A stretch of DNA of 64,000 bases from Geodermatophilus obscurus (GTDB lineage: Bacteria > Actinomycetota > Actinomycetes > Mycobacteriales > Geodermatophilaceae). The stretch is taken from positions 372,001 through 436,000 of the forward strand of contig NZ_FOWE01000001.1 of assembly GCF_900115395.1 (NCBI RefSeq), written 5' to 3'. Each line of letters starts with the position of its first letter. Position 1 is the stretch's first letter. Made by a program: the position numbers and the translations under genes. Shown in pieces: positions 17,793 to 26,117 of the stretch. Below the pieces are notes generated by a model that saw only the letters and a list, made by a program, of their open reading frames with translations, did not search any database and was not told where the DNA came from.

Positions 17793-18035
17793 ATGCGGGC
17801 GCGGACGGTGTGGGGCGTCGTGTGGATCGTGGTGGGGCTGGCGGTGTCGATCGGCGGGATGGTGCTGGCGATCGTCGACCCCGGACGTGCCGTGCTCGGC
17901 GGCATCGGCTTCGGGGTCGGGATCCTGCCCTTCGTGGTCGGGTTGTTCCTGGTCCGGCACGCCCTGCCCGAGCCGGAGAACGGCGGCGGGCGGCCGTGGA
18001 ACACGGCGGGCAGCCTCTGGGACGTCTTCGACTGA
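17793..18035 (+). CDS. small two-helix membrane protein
   Basis: An 80-aa protein. Two hydrophobic helices (WGVVWIVVGLAVSIGGMVLA and IGFGVGILPFVVGLFLV) are separated by a short IVDPGRAV turn, ending with a polar PENGGGRPWNTAGS tail. GGGAGGAG 6 bases before the ATG fixes the start. No family recognised. Confidence 0.65.
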   Translation: MRARTVWGVVWIVVGLAVSIGGMVLAIVDPGRAVLGGIGFGVGILPFVVGLFLVRHALPEPENGGGRPWNTAGSLWDVFD

Positions 18036-18087
18036 GCGCTGCTGGAACCCCTTGCCGGGACGGCGGCGCGCGAGGAGCTTCCGCGCC

Positions 18088-18420
18088 GTGCCGGACAGCA
18101 GCGCGGGGCCGCCGCTCGAGGAGTTCCTGACCGCGGCGGACGCGGTGGCCCGGGCGCGGCCCGGGGGGGACCCCGAGTCGGCCCGCGAGGTGTTCCGGGA
18201 GGCGGCCACCCTGCTCGACGACGGCCTCGCCCTCGACGGGCTGGACGCCCACGACAGGCGGGCCGTCGTCGCCGGGCTGTGCGCCGACCTGGTCACGGCG
18301 GACCCCGGCGCCGCGATCCGTGCACGGTCCCGGGCCACGACGGGCGACCGCTGCGACCTGCACGACCCGGAGGCCGTGTCCGCGGCCTACGTCCTCGCCG
18401 CGCAGGTCCTGCAGCTCTGA
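18088..18420 (+). CDS. hypothetical helical protein
   Basis: A 110-aa protein, mainly helical and acidic (EEFLTAADAVARARPGG, ESAREVFREAATLLDDG, DRRAVVAGLCADLVTAD), ending with AAYVLAAQVLQL. GAGGAG lies about 11 bases before the GTG. The helix-turn-helix-turn pattern might be a repeat-like scaffold, but no family is evident. It follows the small membrane protein by 52 bases and precedes the MFS gene by 42. Confidence 0.6.
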   Translation: MPDSSAGPPLEEFLTAADAVARARPGGDPESAREVFREAATLLDDGLALDGLDAHDRRAVVAGLCADLVTADPGAAIRARSRATTGDRCDLHDPEAVSAAYVLAAQVLQL

Positions 18421-18462
18421 CGGCCCGACCGGGGACGTCCCGGCCTCGTATCGTCCTCCGGC

Positions 18463-19626
18463 ATGCGAGCCCCGGCGCCGGTCGACTCCGCCCGCGGCTG
18501 GGGGATGGTCGCCGCGGCGTTCGCCGGGATGTTCGCCTCGTTCGGGATCGCCTACTCCTTCGGCGCCTTCCTGGAGCCGATGGCCGAGGAGTTCGGGGCC
18601 GGTCGCGGTGCCACGTCGGCCTTCTTCGCGCTGACCTCGCTCACCTACTTCGGCCTCGGTGCTCTCAGTGGGGTCGCGGTGGACCGCTACGGGCCCCGGC
18701 GGGTGCTGCTCGTCGGGGCGCTCGCCCTCGGCGCGGGGCTGGCCGCGACCTCGCGCGCCGGCGAGCTGTGGATCGGGCTGGTCACCTACGGGCTCGGCGT
18801 CGGCATCGGGGTGGCCTGTGCCTACGTCCCGATGGTGGCCGTCGTCGGCGGGTGGTTCGAGCGGCGGCGCACGCTCGCGATCGGGGTGGCGGTCACCGGG
18901 ATCGGCCTGGGCACCCTCACCGTCGCCCCGCTGGCCGCCCTGCTCATCGACGAGGTCGGGTGGCGCACCACGCACTTGCTGCTCGGCGGGGCCGGCGCGG
19001 CCGTCCTCCTGGTCTGCGCGGCGGTGGTCACCCGCCCGCCGGTGCAGACCGGGCCGGCGGCGCTGACGCTGGGGGAGGCCGTGCGCAACCGCGACTACCG
19101 GCGGCTGTACCTGGCGTCCGGGCTGCTGTCGGTCGCGCTGTTCGTCCCCTTCGTGCACCTGCCCGGGTACGCCGTCGCGGCCGGGGCCGACCAGGTCGCG
19201 GCGGCGGCACTGGTCGGGGTGATCGGCGCCGCCAGCACCGCCGGCCGGCTGGTGCTCGGGGTGGTCGCGGCGCGCACCGGCGCGCTGCGCGCCTTCCAGG
19301 GGTGCTTCCTCACCATGGGCGCGAGCTTCGCGCTGTGGCTCCTCGGCGGCGGCTACGGCCTGCTGCTCGCCTTCGCCGTGGTGCTGGGCGTCGGGTACGG
19401 CGGCTTCGTCGCCCTCGGCCCCGCGGTCGTCGCCGAGCGCTTCGGCACCACCCGCCTGGGCGGGCTGCTGGGCGTGCTCTACACCAGCGCCGGTCTCGGG
19501 TCGGCGGTGGGCGCTCCGCTCGCCGGGGTGACCGTCGACGCCACCGGCTCCTACGCCCCGGCCGTGCTCGGGTGCCTGGTCCTCGGGCTGGTCGCGTACC
19601 TGGTCACGCTCACCGTCGGCCGCTGA
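18463..19626 (+). CDS. MFS transporter, oxalate/monocarboxylate-like
   Basis: A 387-aa, 12-helix carrier. The first half has the loop 2-3 motif SGVAVDRYGPRRVLLVGAL, and the second half has AASTAGRLVLGVVAARTG. GWFERRRTLAIGVAVTGIGLGT is typical of the OFA/MCT branch (oxalate:formate antiporter and monocarboxylate carriers). Substrate unknown. A TATCGT hexamer ends 8 bases before the ATG and no ribosome site is seen, suggesting a leaderless mRNA. It converges with the enoyl-CoA hydratase-like gene (6-base gap). Confidence 0.85.
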   Translation: MRAPAPVDSARGWGMVAAAFAGMFASFGIAYSFGAFLEPMAEEFGAGRGATSAFFALTSLTYFGLGALSGVAVDRYGPRRVLLVGALALGAGLAATSRAGELWIGLVTYGLGVGIGVACAYVPMVAVVGGWFERRRTLAIGVAVTGIGLGTLTVAPLAALLIDEVGWRTTHLLLGGAGAAVLLVCAAVVTRPPVQTGPAALTLGEAVRNRDYRRLYLASGLLSVALFVPFVHLPGYAVAAGADQVAAAALVGVIGAASTAGRLVLGVVAARTGALRAFQGCFLTMGASFALWLLGGGYGLLLAFAVVLGVGYGGFVALGPAVVAERFGTTRLGGLLGVLYTSAGLGSAVGAPLAGVTVDATGSYAPAVLGCLVLGLVAYLVTLTVGR

Positions 19627-19632
19627 GGCCCC

Positions 19633-20373
19633 CTACCGCCGGGACAGCGACGCGAGCGCGGCCTCGATCCGCCGCCGGGTGTCGTCGGAGGTCCAGCCGG
19701 CGAGGACGGCGGCGTCGCCGCCGGCGGTGGCGTCGATGGTGGCGTCGATGGCGGCGTCGGCGGGACGGTGCAGGGCCGCCTTGGCCATCCGGTAGGCCTC
19801 CGGCGACCGGGCGGCCGCCTCGCCGGCCAGCGCGAGCGCCCGCGGGAGCAGGTCGGCGGGTCCGGGGAGCTCGTCGGCCATCCCCAGGGCGAGCGCCTGC
19901 TCGGGCTCCACGGCCTCGGCGCCGAGCACCACCCGGCCGGCACGGGGGCCGAGCGCGTGGCGGGCGATCTCCAGGGCGGCCGCCGGGAAGGGGACGCCCA
20001 CCACCAGCTCGGTCAGCCCCATCCGCCCGGCCGACACCAGCCGCACGTCGCAGGCCAGCGCGAGCACACACCCGCCGGCGATGGCGTGCCCGTTCACCGC
20101 CGCGACCGTCGGCCGCGGGTGGTCGAACACGGCGCGGAACGTCCGGGACAGCGCGGTGAGGAGCTCCGCGGTGTAGGGCCGGCCGCCGTCGAGGACGCGG
20201 CGCAGGTCCACCCCGGCGGAGAACGACGAGCCGCTGCCGGTGATCACCAGCGCCCGGTCGGACGCGGTGACGGCGCCGGTGAGGGCGTCGAGCAGCTCCA
20301 CGTCGAGGGCGCCGACCCGGCCGTGCTCGATGCGCAGGACCGTGACGTCGCCGTGGTCCTTGGTGACCAGCAC
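19633..20373 (-). CDS. enoyl-CoA hydratase/isomerase family protein
   Basis: A 246-aa crotonase-fold protein. SSFSAGVDLRRVLDGG forms the first oxyanion-hole turn, and AAVNGHAIAGGCVLALACDVRL the second. The usual hydratase glutamate near GxPE is partly kept in MGLTELVVGVPFPAAALE. The C-terminal ~30 residues contain a short AIDATIDATAGG repeat. It may be a hydratase, isomerase or thioesterase of acyl-CoAs. The GTG at 20373 starts the first conserved strand. A fatty-acid role fits the acyl-CoA dehydrogenase 1.2 kb away. Confidence 0.82.
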   Translation of the reverse strand: MLVTKDHGDVTVLRIEHGRVGALDVELLDALTGAVTASDRALVITGSGSSFSAGVDLRRVLDGGRPYTAELLTALSRTFRAVFDHPRPTVAAVNGHAIAGGCVLALACDVRLVSAGRMGLTELVVGVPFPAAALEIARHALGPRAGRVVLGAEAVEPEQALALGMADELPGPADLLPRALALAGEAAARSPEAYRMAKAALHRPADAAIDATIDATAGGDAAVLAGWTSDDTRRRIEAALASLSRR

Positions 20374-20498
20374 CGGGCCATCATGCCCGCAGGGAGGCGG
20401 CGCTGCCCGGCACGGAGGTGGTTGTCCCGGTGCCGCCCCCGGCGTACGTTCCGCCGCCCGGGCACACCCCGGTGAGGGGACCGTCACGAGGAGCGCCG

Positions 20499-21563
20499 GT
20501 GAGGGCAGATCCACAGGCACCCGGCGGAGCCCCCGCCGAGCCGACGGTGCCGGTCGCCGACCCCACGGCCGTGCACGCCGTCGTGGGAGCCGGGGGAGCC
20601 ACCGGACGGCGGCTGGTGGCCCACCTGCACCGCGCCGGGTACCGCGTGCGCGCGGTCACCCGCGACGGCCGGGACGTCGGCGTCCCGGGCGTGGAGACGG
20701 CGGGCGCGGACGCCACCGACGCCCGGGACCTGGCGGCCGCCTGCCGGGGCGCGGTCGCCGTCCACCACTGCGTCATGCCGGTGCTCGCGCGCTGGCGCAG
20801 CGACTTCCCCGTGGTCACCGACGCCCTCGTCGACGCCGCCTCCCGCGTCGGGGCGCGCCTGGTCTACGCGGACGACACGTGGATGTACGGCCGCGTCGGC
20901 GGGCCGATGACCGAGGACACCCCGTGGCGGCCGGTGAGCTCCAAGGGGGTGCTGCGCGCATGGCTGGCCGAGCGGATGCTCCACGCCGCCGCGGCCGGGC
21001 GCCTGCAGGTCAGCGTCGTGCGTGCGGGGGAGCTGTACGGGCCCGGCGTGCGGTCGCTGCTCGGCGACAACGTGTTCGTCCCGGCACTGCGCGGATGGCC
21101 GGTGCAGTACCTCGGCGACCCCGACCTGCCGCTGACGCCGACGTTCATCGACGACTTCGCCGCCACCCTCGCCGCCGCCGGGACGGCGGACACCTCCGAC
21201 GCCGGGGTGTGGCACGTGCCCCACCCCGGTGCGACCACCGGGCGGGCGCTGGCGGCCGAGGCGTGCCGGCAGGCCGGCACCCGGCTGCGGCTGGTGCGGC
21301 ACGGGAGTGCGCGGGTCCGCCGGCTCGGCTCGGTCCTGCCGCTGGCCCGCGAGGGCGCCGAGATGGTCTACCAGTTCGAGCAGCCGTTCGTGGTGGACGG
21401 CGGGCGCGCTGCCCGGGCGTTCGGGACCACCCCCACTCCCTACGAGGAGGGGGTGCGCCGCACCCTGGCCGCCGTGCGCCACGGCGGCCACGGCGGTCGG
21501 GGCGGTCGGGGCGGTCGGGAACCGTTGTCCGACGGGGGGGACAGGGGTGATGGTGGTGCATGA
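20499..21563 (+). CDS. NAD(P)-dependent epimerase/dehydratase-like protein
   Basis: A 354-aa extended-SDR protein. VHAVVGAGGATGRRLVAHLH is the nucleotide-binding motif, followed by VYADDTWMYGRVGGPMTEDT, where the active-site Tyr context is altered compared with YxxxK enzymes. Then come VRAGELYGPGVRS, FIDDFAATLA and a C-terminal substrate part. The extreme C-terminus is a low-complexity (H/R)GG tail from a tandem GGCGGTCGG-like repeat at about 21484-21520. The GTG at 20499 is chosen for the AGGAG upstream; a longer version adds only Pro-rich sequence. Its stop overlaps the start of the acyl-CoA dehydrogenase (ATGA). Confidence 0.8.
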   Translation: MRADPQAPGGAPAEPTVPVADPTAVHAVVGAGGATGRRLVAHLHRAGYRVRAVTRDGRDVGVPGVETAGADATDARDLAAACRGAVAVHHCVMPVLARWRSDFPVVTDALVDAASRVGARLVYADDTWMYGRVGGPMTEDTPWRPVSSKGVLRAWLAERMLHAAAAGRLQVSVVRAGELYGPGVRSLLGDNVFVPALRGWPVQYLGDPDLPLTPTFIDDFAATLAAAGTADTSDAGVWHVPHPGATTGRALAAEACRQAGTRLRLVRHGSARVRRLGSVLPLAREGAEMVYQFEQPFVVDGGRAARAFGTTPTPYEEGVRRTLAAVRHGGHGGRGGRGGREPLSDGGDRGDGGA

Positions 21564-23491
21564 CGTCGCACCCGTCGTACGAGCAGTCGAAGCAGGTGGC
21601 CGAGGCCGGCCGTGAGACCGAGTGGACCAGGCCGTCGTTCGGCAAGGAGCTCTTCCTCGGCAACTTCCGTCTCGAGCTGATCCACCCGCAGCCGGAGCTC
21701 GACGCGGCCGCGGTCGACGAGGGTGAGGCGTTCCTCGGGCGCCTCCGTACCTTCCTCGTCGACCGGGTCGACCCGCGGCGGATCGAGCGGGAGGCGAGGA
21801 TCCCCGAGGACGTCATCCGGGGCCTCGAGGACCTGGGCGCGCTGGGCATGAAGATCCCGAGGGAACACGGTGGGCTCGGGCTCAGCCAGGTCTACTACAA
21901 CAGGGCCCTGGCGATGGCCGGCACCTGGCACTCGTCGCTCTCGACACTGCTGTCCGCCCACCAGTCGATCGGTCTGCCCGAGCCGTTGCGCCTGTTCGGT
22001 TCCGAGGAGCAGAAGCGCACGTGGCTGCCCCGGCTGGCCAGGGACTCCATCTCGGCGTTCCTGCTCACCGAGCCCGACGTCGGCTCGGACCCGGCGCGCA
22101 TGAGCACGACCGCCGTCCCGACCGAGGACGGCACGGGCTACCGGATCAGCGGCACCAAGCTGTGGGCGACCAACGGCGCCATCGCCGACGTGGTGGTGGT
22201 CATGGCCGTGGTCCCGGAGTCCGACGGCCACCGGGGCGGCATCACCGCCTTCATCTGTCCCTGCGATCGCGAGGGCATCACCGTCGAGCACCGCAACGAG
22301 TTCATGGGACTCCGGGGCATCGAGAACTCGGTCACGCGCTTCGACGACGTCTTCGTCCCCACCGAGGACGTCATCGGCGGCGAGGGCAAGGGCCTGCGGA
22401 TCGCGCTCACCACGCTCAACACCGGCCGGCTGTCGCTGCCGGCGTTCTGCGTGTCGGCGGTCAAGTACTCGCTCAAGATCGCGCGCGAGTGGTCGGCCGA
22501 ACGGAAGCAGTGGGGCCGGCCCATCGGCGAGCACGACCCGATCGCGCAGAAGCTCGCCTGGCTGGCGGGCACCGCGTTCGGCCTCGAGGCGGTGCTCGAC
22601 GTGTCCAGCCGCCTGGCCGACGACAAGCGCAACGACATCCGCATCGAGGCCGCCCTCGCCAAGCTGTACGCGTCGGAACTCGGCTGGACCGCCGTCGACG
22701 AGATGGTGCAGATCCGCGGCGGTCGCGCCTACGAGACCGCCGAGTCGCTCGCGCGACGCGGCGAGAAGCCGGTACCGGCCGAGCAGATGCTGCGCGACAT
22801 GCGGATCAACCGCATCTTCGAGGGGTCCACGGAGATCATGCACCTGCTGATCGCCCGCGAGGCCGTCGACGAGCACCTCAAGGTGGCGGGGGACCTGGTG
22901 CTCGGGAACGCCGGCCCGGCCCGGAAGGCGAGGGCCGCCGCGACGGCCGGCGCCTTCTACGCCACCTGGTTCCCGAGGCTCACCGTGGGCGCCGGCCAGC
23001 GGCCGGGCTCCTTCACCGAGTTCGGGGAGCTGGCCGGGCACGTGCGCTACGTCGAACGCTCCTCCCGCAAGCTCGCGCGCTCGACCTTCTACGCGATGGC
23101 CCGCTACCAGGCGCGCCTCGAGCGGAAGGGCCACCTGCTCGGCCGGATCGTCGACATCGGTGCCGAGCTCTACGCGATCTCCTGCGCGTGCGTCCACGCG
23201 GACACCATCGGGCGCGAGCAGCCCGGCCGCCGCCAGGAGGCCAGGGAGCTGGCCGACCTGTTCTGCACCCAGGCGCGCCGCCGGGCCGACCGGCTCTTCG
23301 CGCAGCTGTGGGCCAACGACGACCACGCCCAGTACGAGGCCGCGCAGCGGGTGCTCGCCGGCCGGTACGCGTGGTTCGAGGAGGACGTGCTCGACCCGGC
23401 GGGCGACGGCCCGATGATGCCGACGCACGCGCCGCCGACCGCCGAGCGGTCCGGGGCTCCCCGGGCGGCGGAGGCCACGGCCACCCGTTAG
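21560..23491 (+). CDS. acyl-CoA dehydrogenase, long VLCAD/ACAD9-like form
   Basis: A 643-aa FAD enzyme. The N-terminal helical part contains GLEDLGALGMKIPREHGGLG; the FAD-binding middle has AFLLTEPDVGSDPARM and WATNGAIADVVVVMA; the C-terminal helical part holds ERKQWGRPIGEHD, the FAD-contacting QIRGGRAYETAESLA and the catalytic-Glu segment RIFEGSTEIMHLL. A further ~200 residues form the extra helical domain of VLCAD/ACAD9-type dimeric enzymes. It performs the first step of beta-oxidation of long acyl-CoAs. The ATG overlaps the epimerase TGA (ATGA). It converges on the M20 gene, with a hairpin in between. Confidence 0.92.
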   Translation: MTSHPSYEQSKQVAEAGRETEWTRPSFGKELFLGNFRLELIHPQPELDAAAVDEGEAFLGRLRTFLVDRVDPRRIEREARIPEDVIRGLEDLGALGMKIPREHGGLGLSQVYYNRALAMAGTWHSSLSTLLSAHQSIGLPEPLRLFGSEEQKRTWLPRLARDSISAFLLTEPDVGSDPARMSTTAVPTEDGTGYRISGTKLWATNGAIADVVVVMAVVPESDGHRGGITAFICPCDREGITVEHRNEFMGLRGIENSVTRFDDVFVPTEDVIGGEGKGLRIALTTLNTGRLSLPAFCVSAVKYSLKIAREWSAERKQWGRPIGEHDPIAQKLAWLAGTAFGLEAVLDVSSRLADDKRNDIRIEAALAKLYASELGWTAVDEMVQIRGGRAYETAESLARRGEKPVPAEQMLRDMRINRIFEGSTEIMHLLIAREAVDEHLKVAGDLVLGNAGPARKARAAATAGAFYATWFPRLTVGAGQRPGSFTEFGELAGHVRYVERSSRKLARSTFYAMARYQARLERKGHLLGRIVDIGAELYAISCACVHADTIGREQPGRRQEARELADLFCTQARRRADRLFAQLWANDDHAQYEAAQRVLAGRYAWFEEDVLDPAGDGPMMPTHAPPTAERSGAPRAAEATATR

Positions 23492-23523
23492 CCGGTCCCG
23501 CCGGGGGGCGCCACGGGCCCGGC
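23491..23523. terminator. shared hairpin between convergent genes
   Basis: Arms 23491-23500 and 23514-23523 pair at 9 of 10 positions around a 13-base loop. The hairpin lies in the 71-base space between the acyl-CoA dehydrogenase and the M20 amidohydrolase, so it could serve both transcripts. Confidence 0.45.
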
Positions 23524-23562
23524 CGCGAGCCGCTCCGGGGCGGTGCGGCGGGCTGCTCGACG

Positions 23563-24792
23563 TCAGCCGGTCGCCGCGACCGTCCCGGCGGCGTCCCGCT
23601 CGAGCGCGCGCACCGCGAGCTCGGCGTGCAGCAGCACGCCGTCGGCCAGCACCTCGTCGCTGAACTGGGCCCGCGGGCTGTGGTTGTTGGGGGCCGTGGA
23701 CCAGTCCTCGCCGACGGTGGCGCCGAGGAACAGGTAGCAGCCGGGGACCGCCTCCAGCACCCGGGAGAAGTCCTCGGACCCCGCGTGCGGGAACACCCTG
23801 GGCGCGTACCGGTCCGCGCCGAACACCTCCGTGGCGACCGCCGCGGCGAACGCCGCGTGGTCGGGTGCGTTCACGGTGACCGGGTACTCCTCGAGGTACT
23901 GAGCGTCGGCCTCCAGGCCGTAGCCGGCGGCCACCGACCGGCAGAGGAGCACCGACGCCTCCCGCATCCTGTCCCGGGCCTCAGCCGAGAACGTGCGGAC
24001 GGTCGCCTGGAAGGTGGCCTCGTCCGGGATGATGTTCCGCTTCGTGCCGGCGTGGAAGAGCCCGACGGTCAGGATGACCGGGTCGAAGACGTCGAACGTG
24101 CGGGTGACCATCGTCTGCAGGTCGCCGACCAGCTGCGCGGCCACGGTCACCGGGTCCTTGGCCAGGTGCGGCGCCGAGCCGTGGCCACCGGCGCCGCGCA
24201 CGGTCACCCGGAGCTCGTCGCTCGCGGCCATCAGCGTGCCCGGCCGGGTGGTGAACTGCCCTCGGGGGTTCATCGCCGACATGACGTGCATGCCGTAGGC
24301 CGAGGACACCCGCTGTCCCGCCGCGTCCAGCACGCCCTCGGCGAGCATGTGGCCGGCGCCGTCCCAGCCCTCCTCGCCGGGCTGGAACATGAAGACCACG
24401 TCCCCGGCCAGGGTCTCCCGGTGGGCGTGCAGGAGCCGCGCCGCCCCGACGAGCATCGCGGTGTGCAGGTCGTGCCCGCAGGCGTGCATCACCCCCTCGA
24501 CCTCGCTGCTGAACGCCAGGCCGGTCTCCTCCTGCACCGGCAGCGCGTCCATGTCGCCGCGGAGCAGCACCGCCGGCCCCCGCCGGCCGCCACGCAGCAC
24601 AGCGGTCACCGAGGTGGTCGACGTCCCGGTCGACACCTCCAGCCCGAGGCCCTCCAGGGCCGCGAGCACCGTCTCCTGGGTGCGGGGCAGCTGCAGCCCG
24701 ACCTCCGGCTGCCGGTGCAGCCGGTGCCGCAGCTCCACCAGCTCGCCCTGCATCGCGCGGGCGTCCTCGCGCAGTGCCTCTGACCGGCTCAC
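23563..24792 (-). CDS. M20D amidohydrolase (hippurate hydrolase/aminoacylase-like)
   Basis: A 409-aa metallopeptidase-fold enzyme. RGDMDALPVQEE carries the first metal Asp region, MHACGHDLHTAMLVGAARLL the Cys/His metal pair of M20D, FMFQPGEEGWDGAGHM the Glu-Glu pair, and PHAGSEDFSRVLE the final metal His. GAGGHGSAPHLAKDPV lies in the dimerisation domain. The family hydrolyses N-acyl amino acids, hippurate or indole-acetyl amides. The GTG at 24792 has GAGGAGAAC directly upstream. It is divergent from the Lrp-type regulator, which probably controls it. Confidence 0.9.
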   Translation of the reverse strand: MSRSEALREDARAMQGELVELRHRLHRQPEVGLQLPRTQETVLAALEGLGLEVSTGTSTTSVTAVLRGGRRGPAVLLRGDMDALPVQEETGLAFSSEVEGVMHACGHDLHTAMLVGAARLLHAHRETLAGDVVFMFQPGEEGWDGAGHMLAEGVLDAAGQRVSSAYGMHVMSAMNPRGQFTTRPGTLMAASDELRVTVRGAGGHGSAPHLAKDPVTVAAQLVGDLQTMVTRTFDVFDPVILTVGLFHAGTKRNIIPDEATFQATVRTFSAEARDRMREASVLLCRSVAAGYGLEADAQYLEEYPVTVNAPDHAAFAAAVATEVFGADRYAPRVFPHAGSEDFSRVLEAVPGCYLFLGATVGEDWSTAPNNHSPRAQFSDEVLADGVLLHAELAVRALERDAAGTVAATG

Positions 24793-24898
24793 GTGTTCTC
24801 CTCGCCCGCGCCCGTCGACCGTGCCCGACGGCGCTCCGTCCCCGCGGGGCCTCGCTCGCTCGACCACGGACCCCTCCAGTGCGCTGCTCGGATCGTTG

Positions 24899-24938
24899 GG
24901 CATCGGCGACCACTCGTCCCGCGATTTGCAGGCATCGG
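24899..24938 (+). promoter_or_regulatory. paired GGCATCGG elements in the divergent M20/Lrp control region
   Basis: GGCATCGG occurs at 24899-24906 and 24931-24938, centres 32 bases apart (about three helical turns), within the 164-base region between the divergent starts. Lrp-type regulators bind several phased sites. An imperfect dyad CGAT-N8-ATCG (24922-24937) overlaps the second copy. This is a weak candidate operator. Confidence 0.25.
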
Positions 24939-24956
24939 TCATGGGAGGCTCCGTGG

Positions 24957-26006
24957 ATGCCAGAAGTGGTTGCGCTGGACGAGGACGACCTGGCGCTGGC
25001 CGAGGCGCTGCAACGCGACCCCCGGGCCCCGTGGACGACGGTGGCGGAGGTGGTCGGCACCAACGCCGTCACCGCGTCGCGGAGGTGGGAGCGGCTGCGG
25101 ACCACCGGTGCCGCCTGGGTCACGGGCACCCCCGGACCCGGCTCGCACCACGCCCAGGTGCTGGCCTACGTCGACGTCACCTGCATGCCCAGCGAGAAGA
25201 CCAGGGTCGCCCACGAACTCGCCCGCGACGCGCACGCGCTCTCGGTCGACATCACCGCCGGCGGCCGCGACCTGCTCCTGACCGTGGCCGCCGTCGACCT
25301 GCCCACCCTCGGCAGCTACCTGCTCGAGCGGCTCGACCGGGTGCCCGGCGTGACCGGCACGAGGGCCCGGATCGCCACCCGGCTCCACGCCGAGGGCAGC
25401 ACCTGGCGGCTGGGGGTGCTGCCCGCCAACGGCGCGACCGGCGCCGCGATACCGTTCATCCGCCCCGCCGTCCTGGACGAGGTGGACCGGGAGCTCATGT
25501 CGGCTCTCGGGGAGGACGGCCGGGCCTCCTACGCCGCGCTGGCCGCGGCGACCGGCATCAGCCAGCCCACCGCCCGCCGCCGGGTCGACCGGCTGATCGG
25601 CTCCGGCGCGGTGATCCTGCGGACGGAGGTGGCGGCTCCGCTGGCAGGCCTGCCGGTGATGGTGGTGCTGTCGGCCGACGCGCCGGCCGCCCGGCTGGAC
25701 GACGTCGCCTCGCGGCTCGGGCGGCTGCGCCAGGTCCGGCTGTCCGCCACCCTCGCGGGCACGCCCAGCCTGCTCGTGACCGCCTGGCTGCCCTCCCTGG
25801 AGGAGGTGCACCGGTTCGAGCAGGAGCTGGTGCACCAGGTGCCCGAGGCCGACGTGGTCGACCGGCTGGTCGTGCTCCGCTCCATCAAGCGGATGGGACG
25901 CCTGCTCGACACCTGGGGCCGTGCCACCGGCACGGTGCGGATGGACGTCTGGCGGCCGCCGGTACCGTCGTCGCCCGGAGAAACGGACGATCTCGTCACG
26001 CTCTGA
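24957..26006 (+). CDS. Lrp/AsnC-family regulator with two HTH-RAM repeats
   Basis: A 349-aa protein, about twice the normal 150-aa Lrp length. Repeat one has a winged HTH at residues 8-60 (LAEALQRDPRAPWTTVAEVV ... ASRRWERL) and a RAM sensor. Repeat two starts near residue 170 with DRELMSALGEDGRASYAALA, then GISQPTARRRVDRLIGSGAVI and a second RAM domain. Double-Lrp proteins are known in actinobacteria next to amino-acid or amide catabolic genes. GGGAGG lies about 9 bases before the ATG. It is flanked by M20 and dipeptide-transport genes, so it probably senses an amino-acid-like inducer. Confidence 0.88.
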   Translation: MPEVVALDEDDLALAEALQRDPRAPWTTVAEVVGTNAVTASRRWERLRTTGAAWVTGTPGPGSHHAQVLAYVDVTCMPSEKTRVAHELARDAHALSVDITAGGRDLLLTVAAVDLPTLGSYLLERLDRVPGVTGTRARIATRLHAEGSTWRLGVLPANGATGAAIPFIRPAVLDEVDRELMSALGEDGRASYAALAAATGISQPTARRRVDRLIGSGAVILRTEVAAPLAGLPVMVVLSADAPAARLDDVASRLGRLRQVRLSATLAGTPSLLVTAWLPSLEEVHRFEQELVHQVPEADVVDRLVVLRSIKRMGRLLDTWGRATGTVRMDVWRPPVPSSPGETDDLVTL

Positions 26007-26007
26007 C

Positions 26008-26021
26008 GTGACCGCTGTCAC
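26008..26021 (+). promoter_or_regulatory. CRP/FNR-type palindrome upstream of the dpp operon
   Basis: GTGACCGCTGTCAC is a perfect 5-base-arm dyad. Read as GTGA-N6-TCAC, it matches the core of the actinobacterial CRP consensus TGTGA-N6-TCACA: the flanking base is C on the left and A on the right. A further GTGAC lies at 26030 and GTCAC at about 26054. It sits about 60 bases before the TAGCTT -10 candidate, a usual activator position. Confidence 0.45.
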
Positions 26022-26079
26022 ATGTGGTAGTGACCCACCGTCGTTATCCGGACGTCACCCATTCGAGGGAGATGTGGCC

Positions 26080-26085
26080 TAGCTT
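26080..26085 (+). promoter_or_regulatory. candidate -10 (TAGCTT) of the dpp operon
   Basis: TAGCTT lies 38 bases before the ATG at 26118, leaving a leader of about 26 bases that includes GAGGAGG. No clear -35 is present, in line with an activated promoter. Confidence 0.35.
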
Positions 26086-26117
26086 TCAGCCACCGATCCG
26101 TCGAGGAGGCGCTGCTG

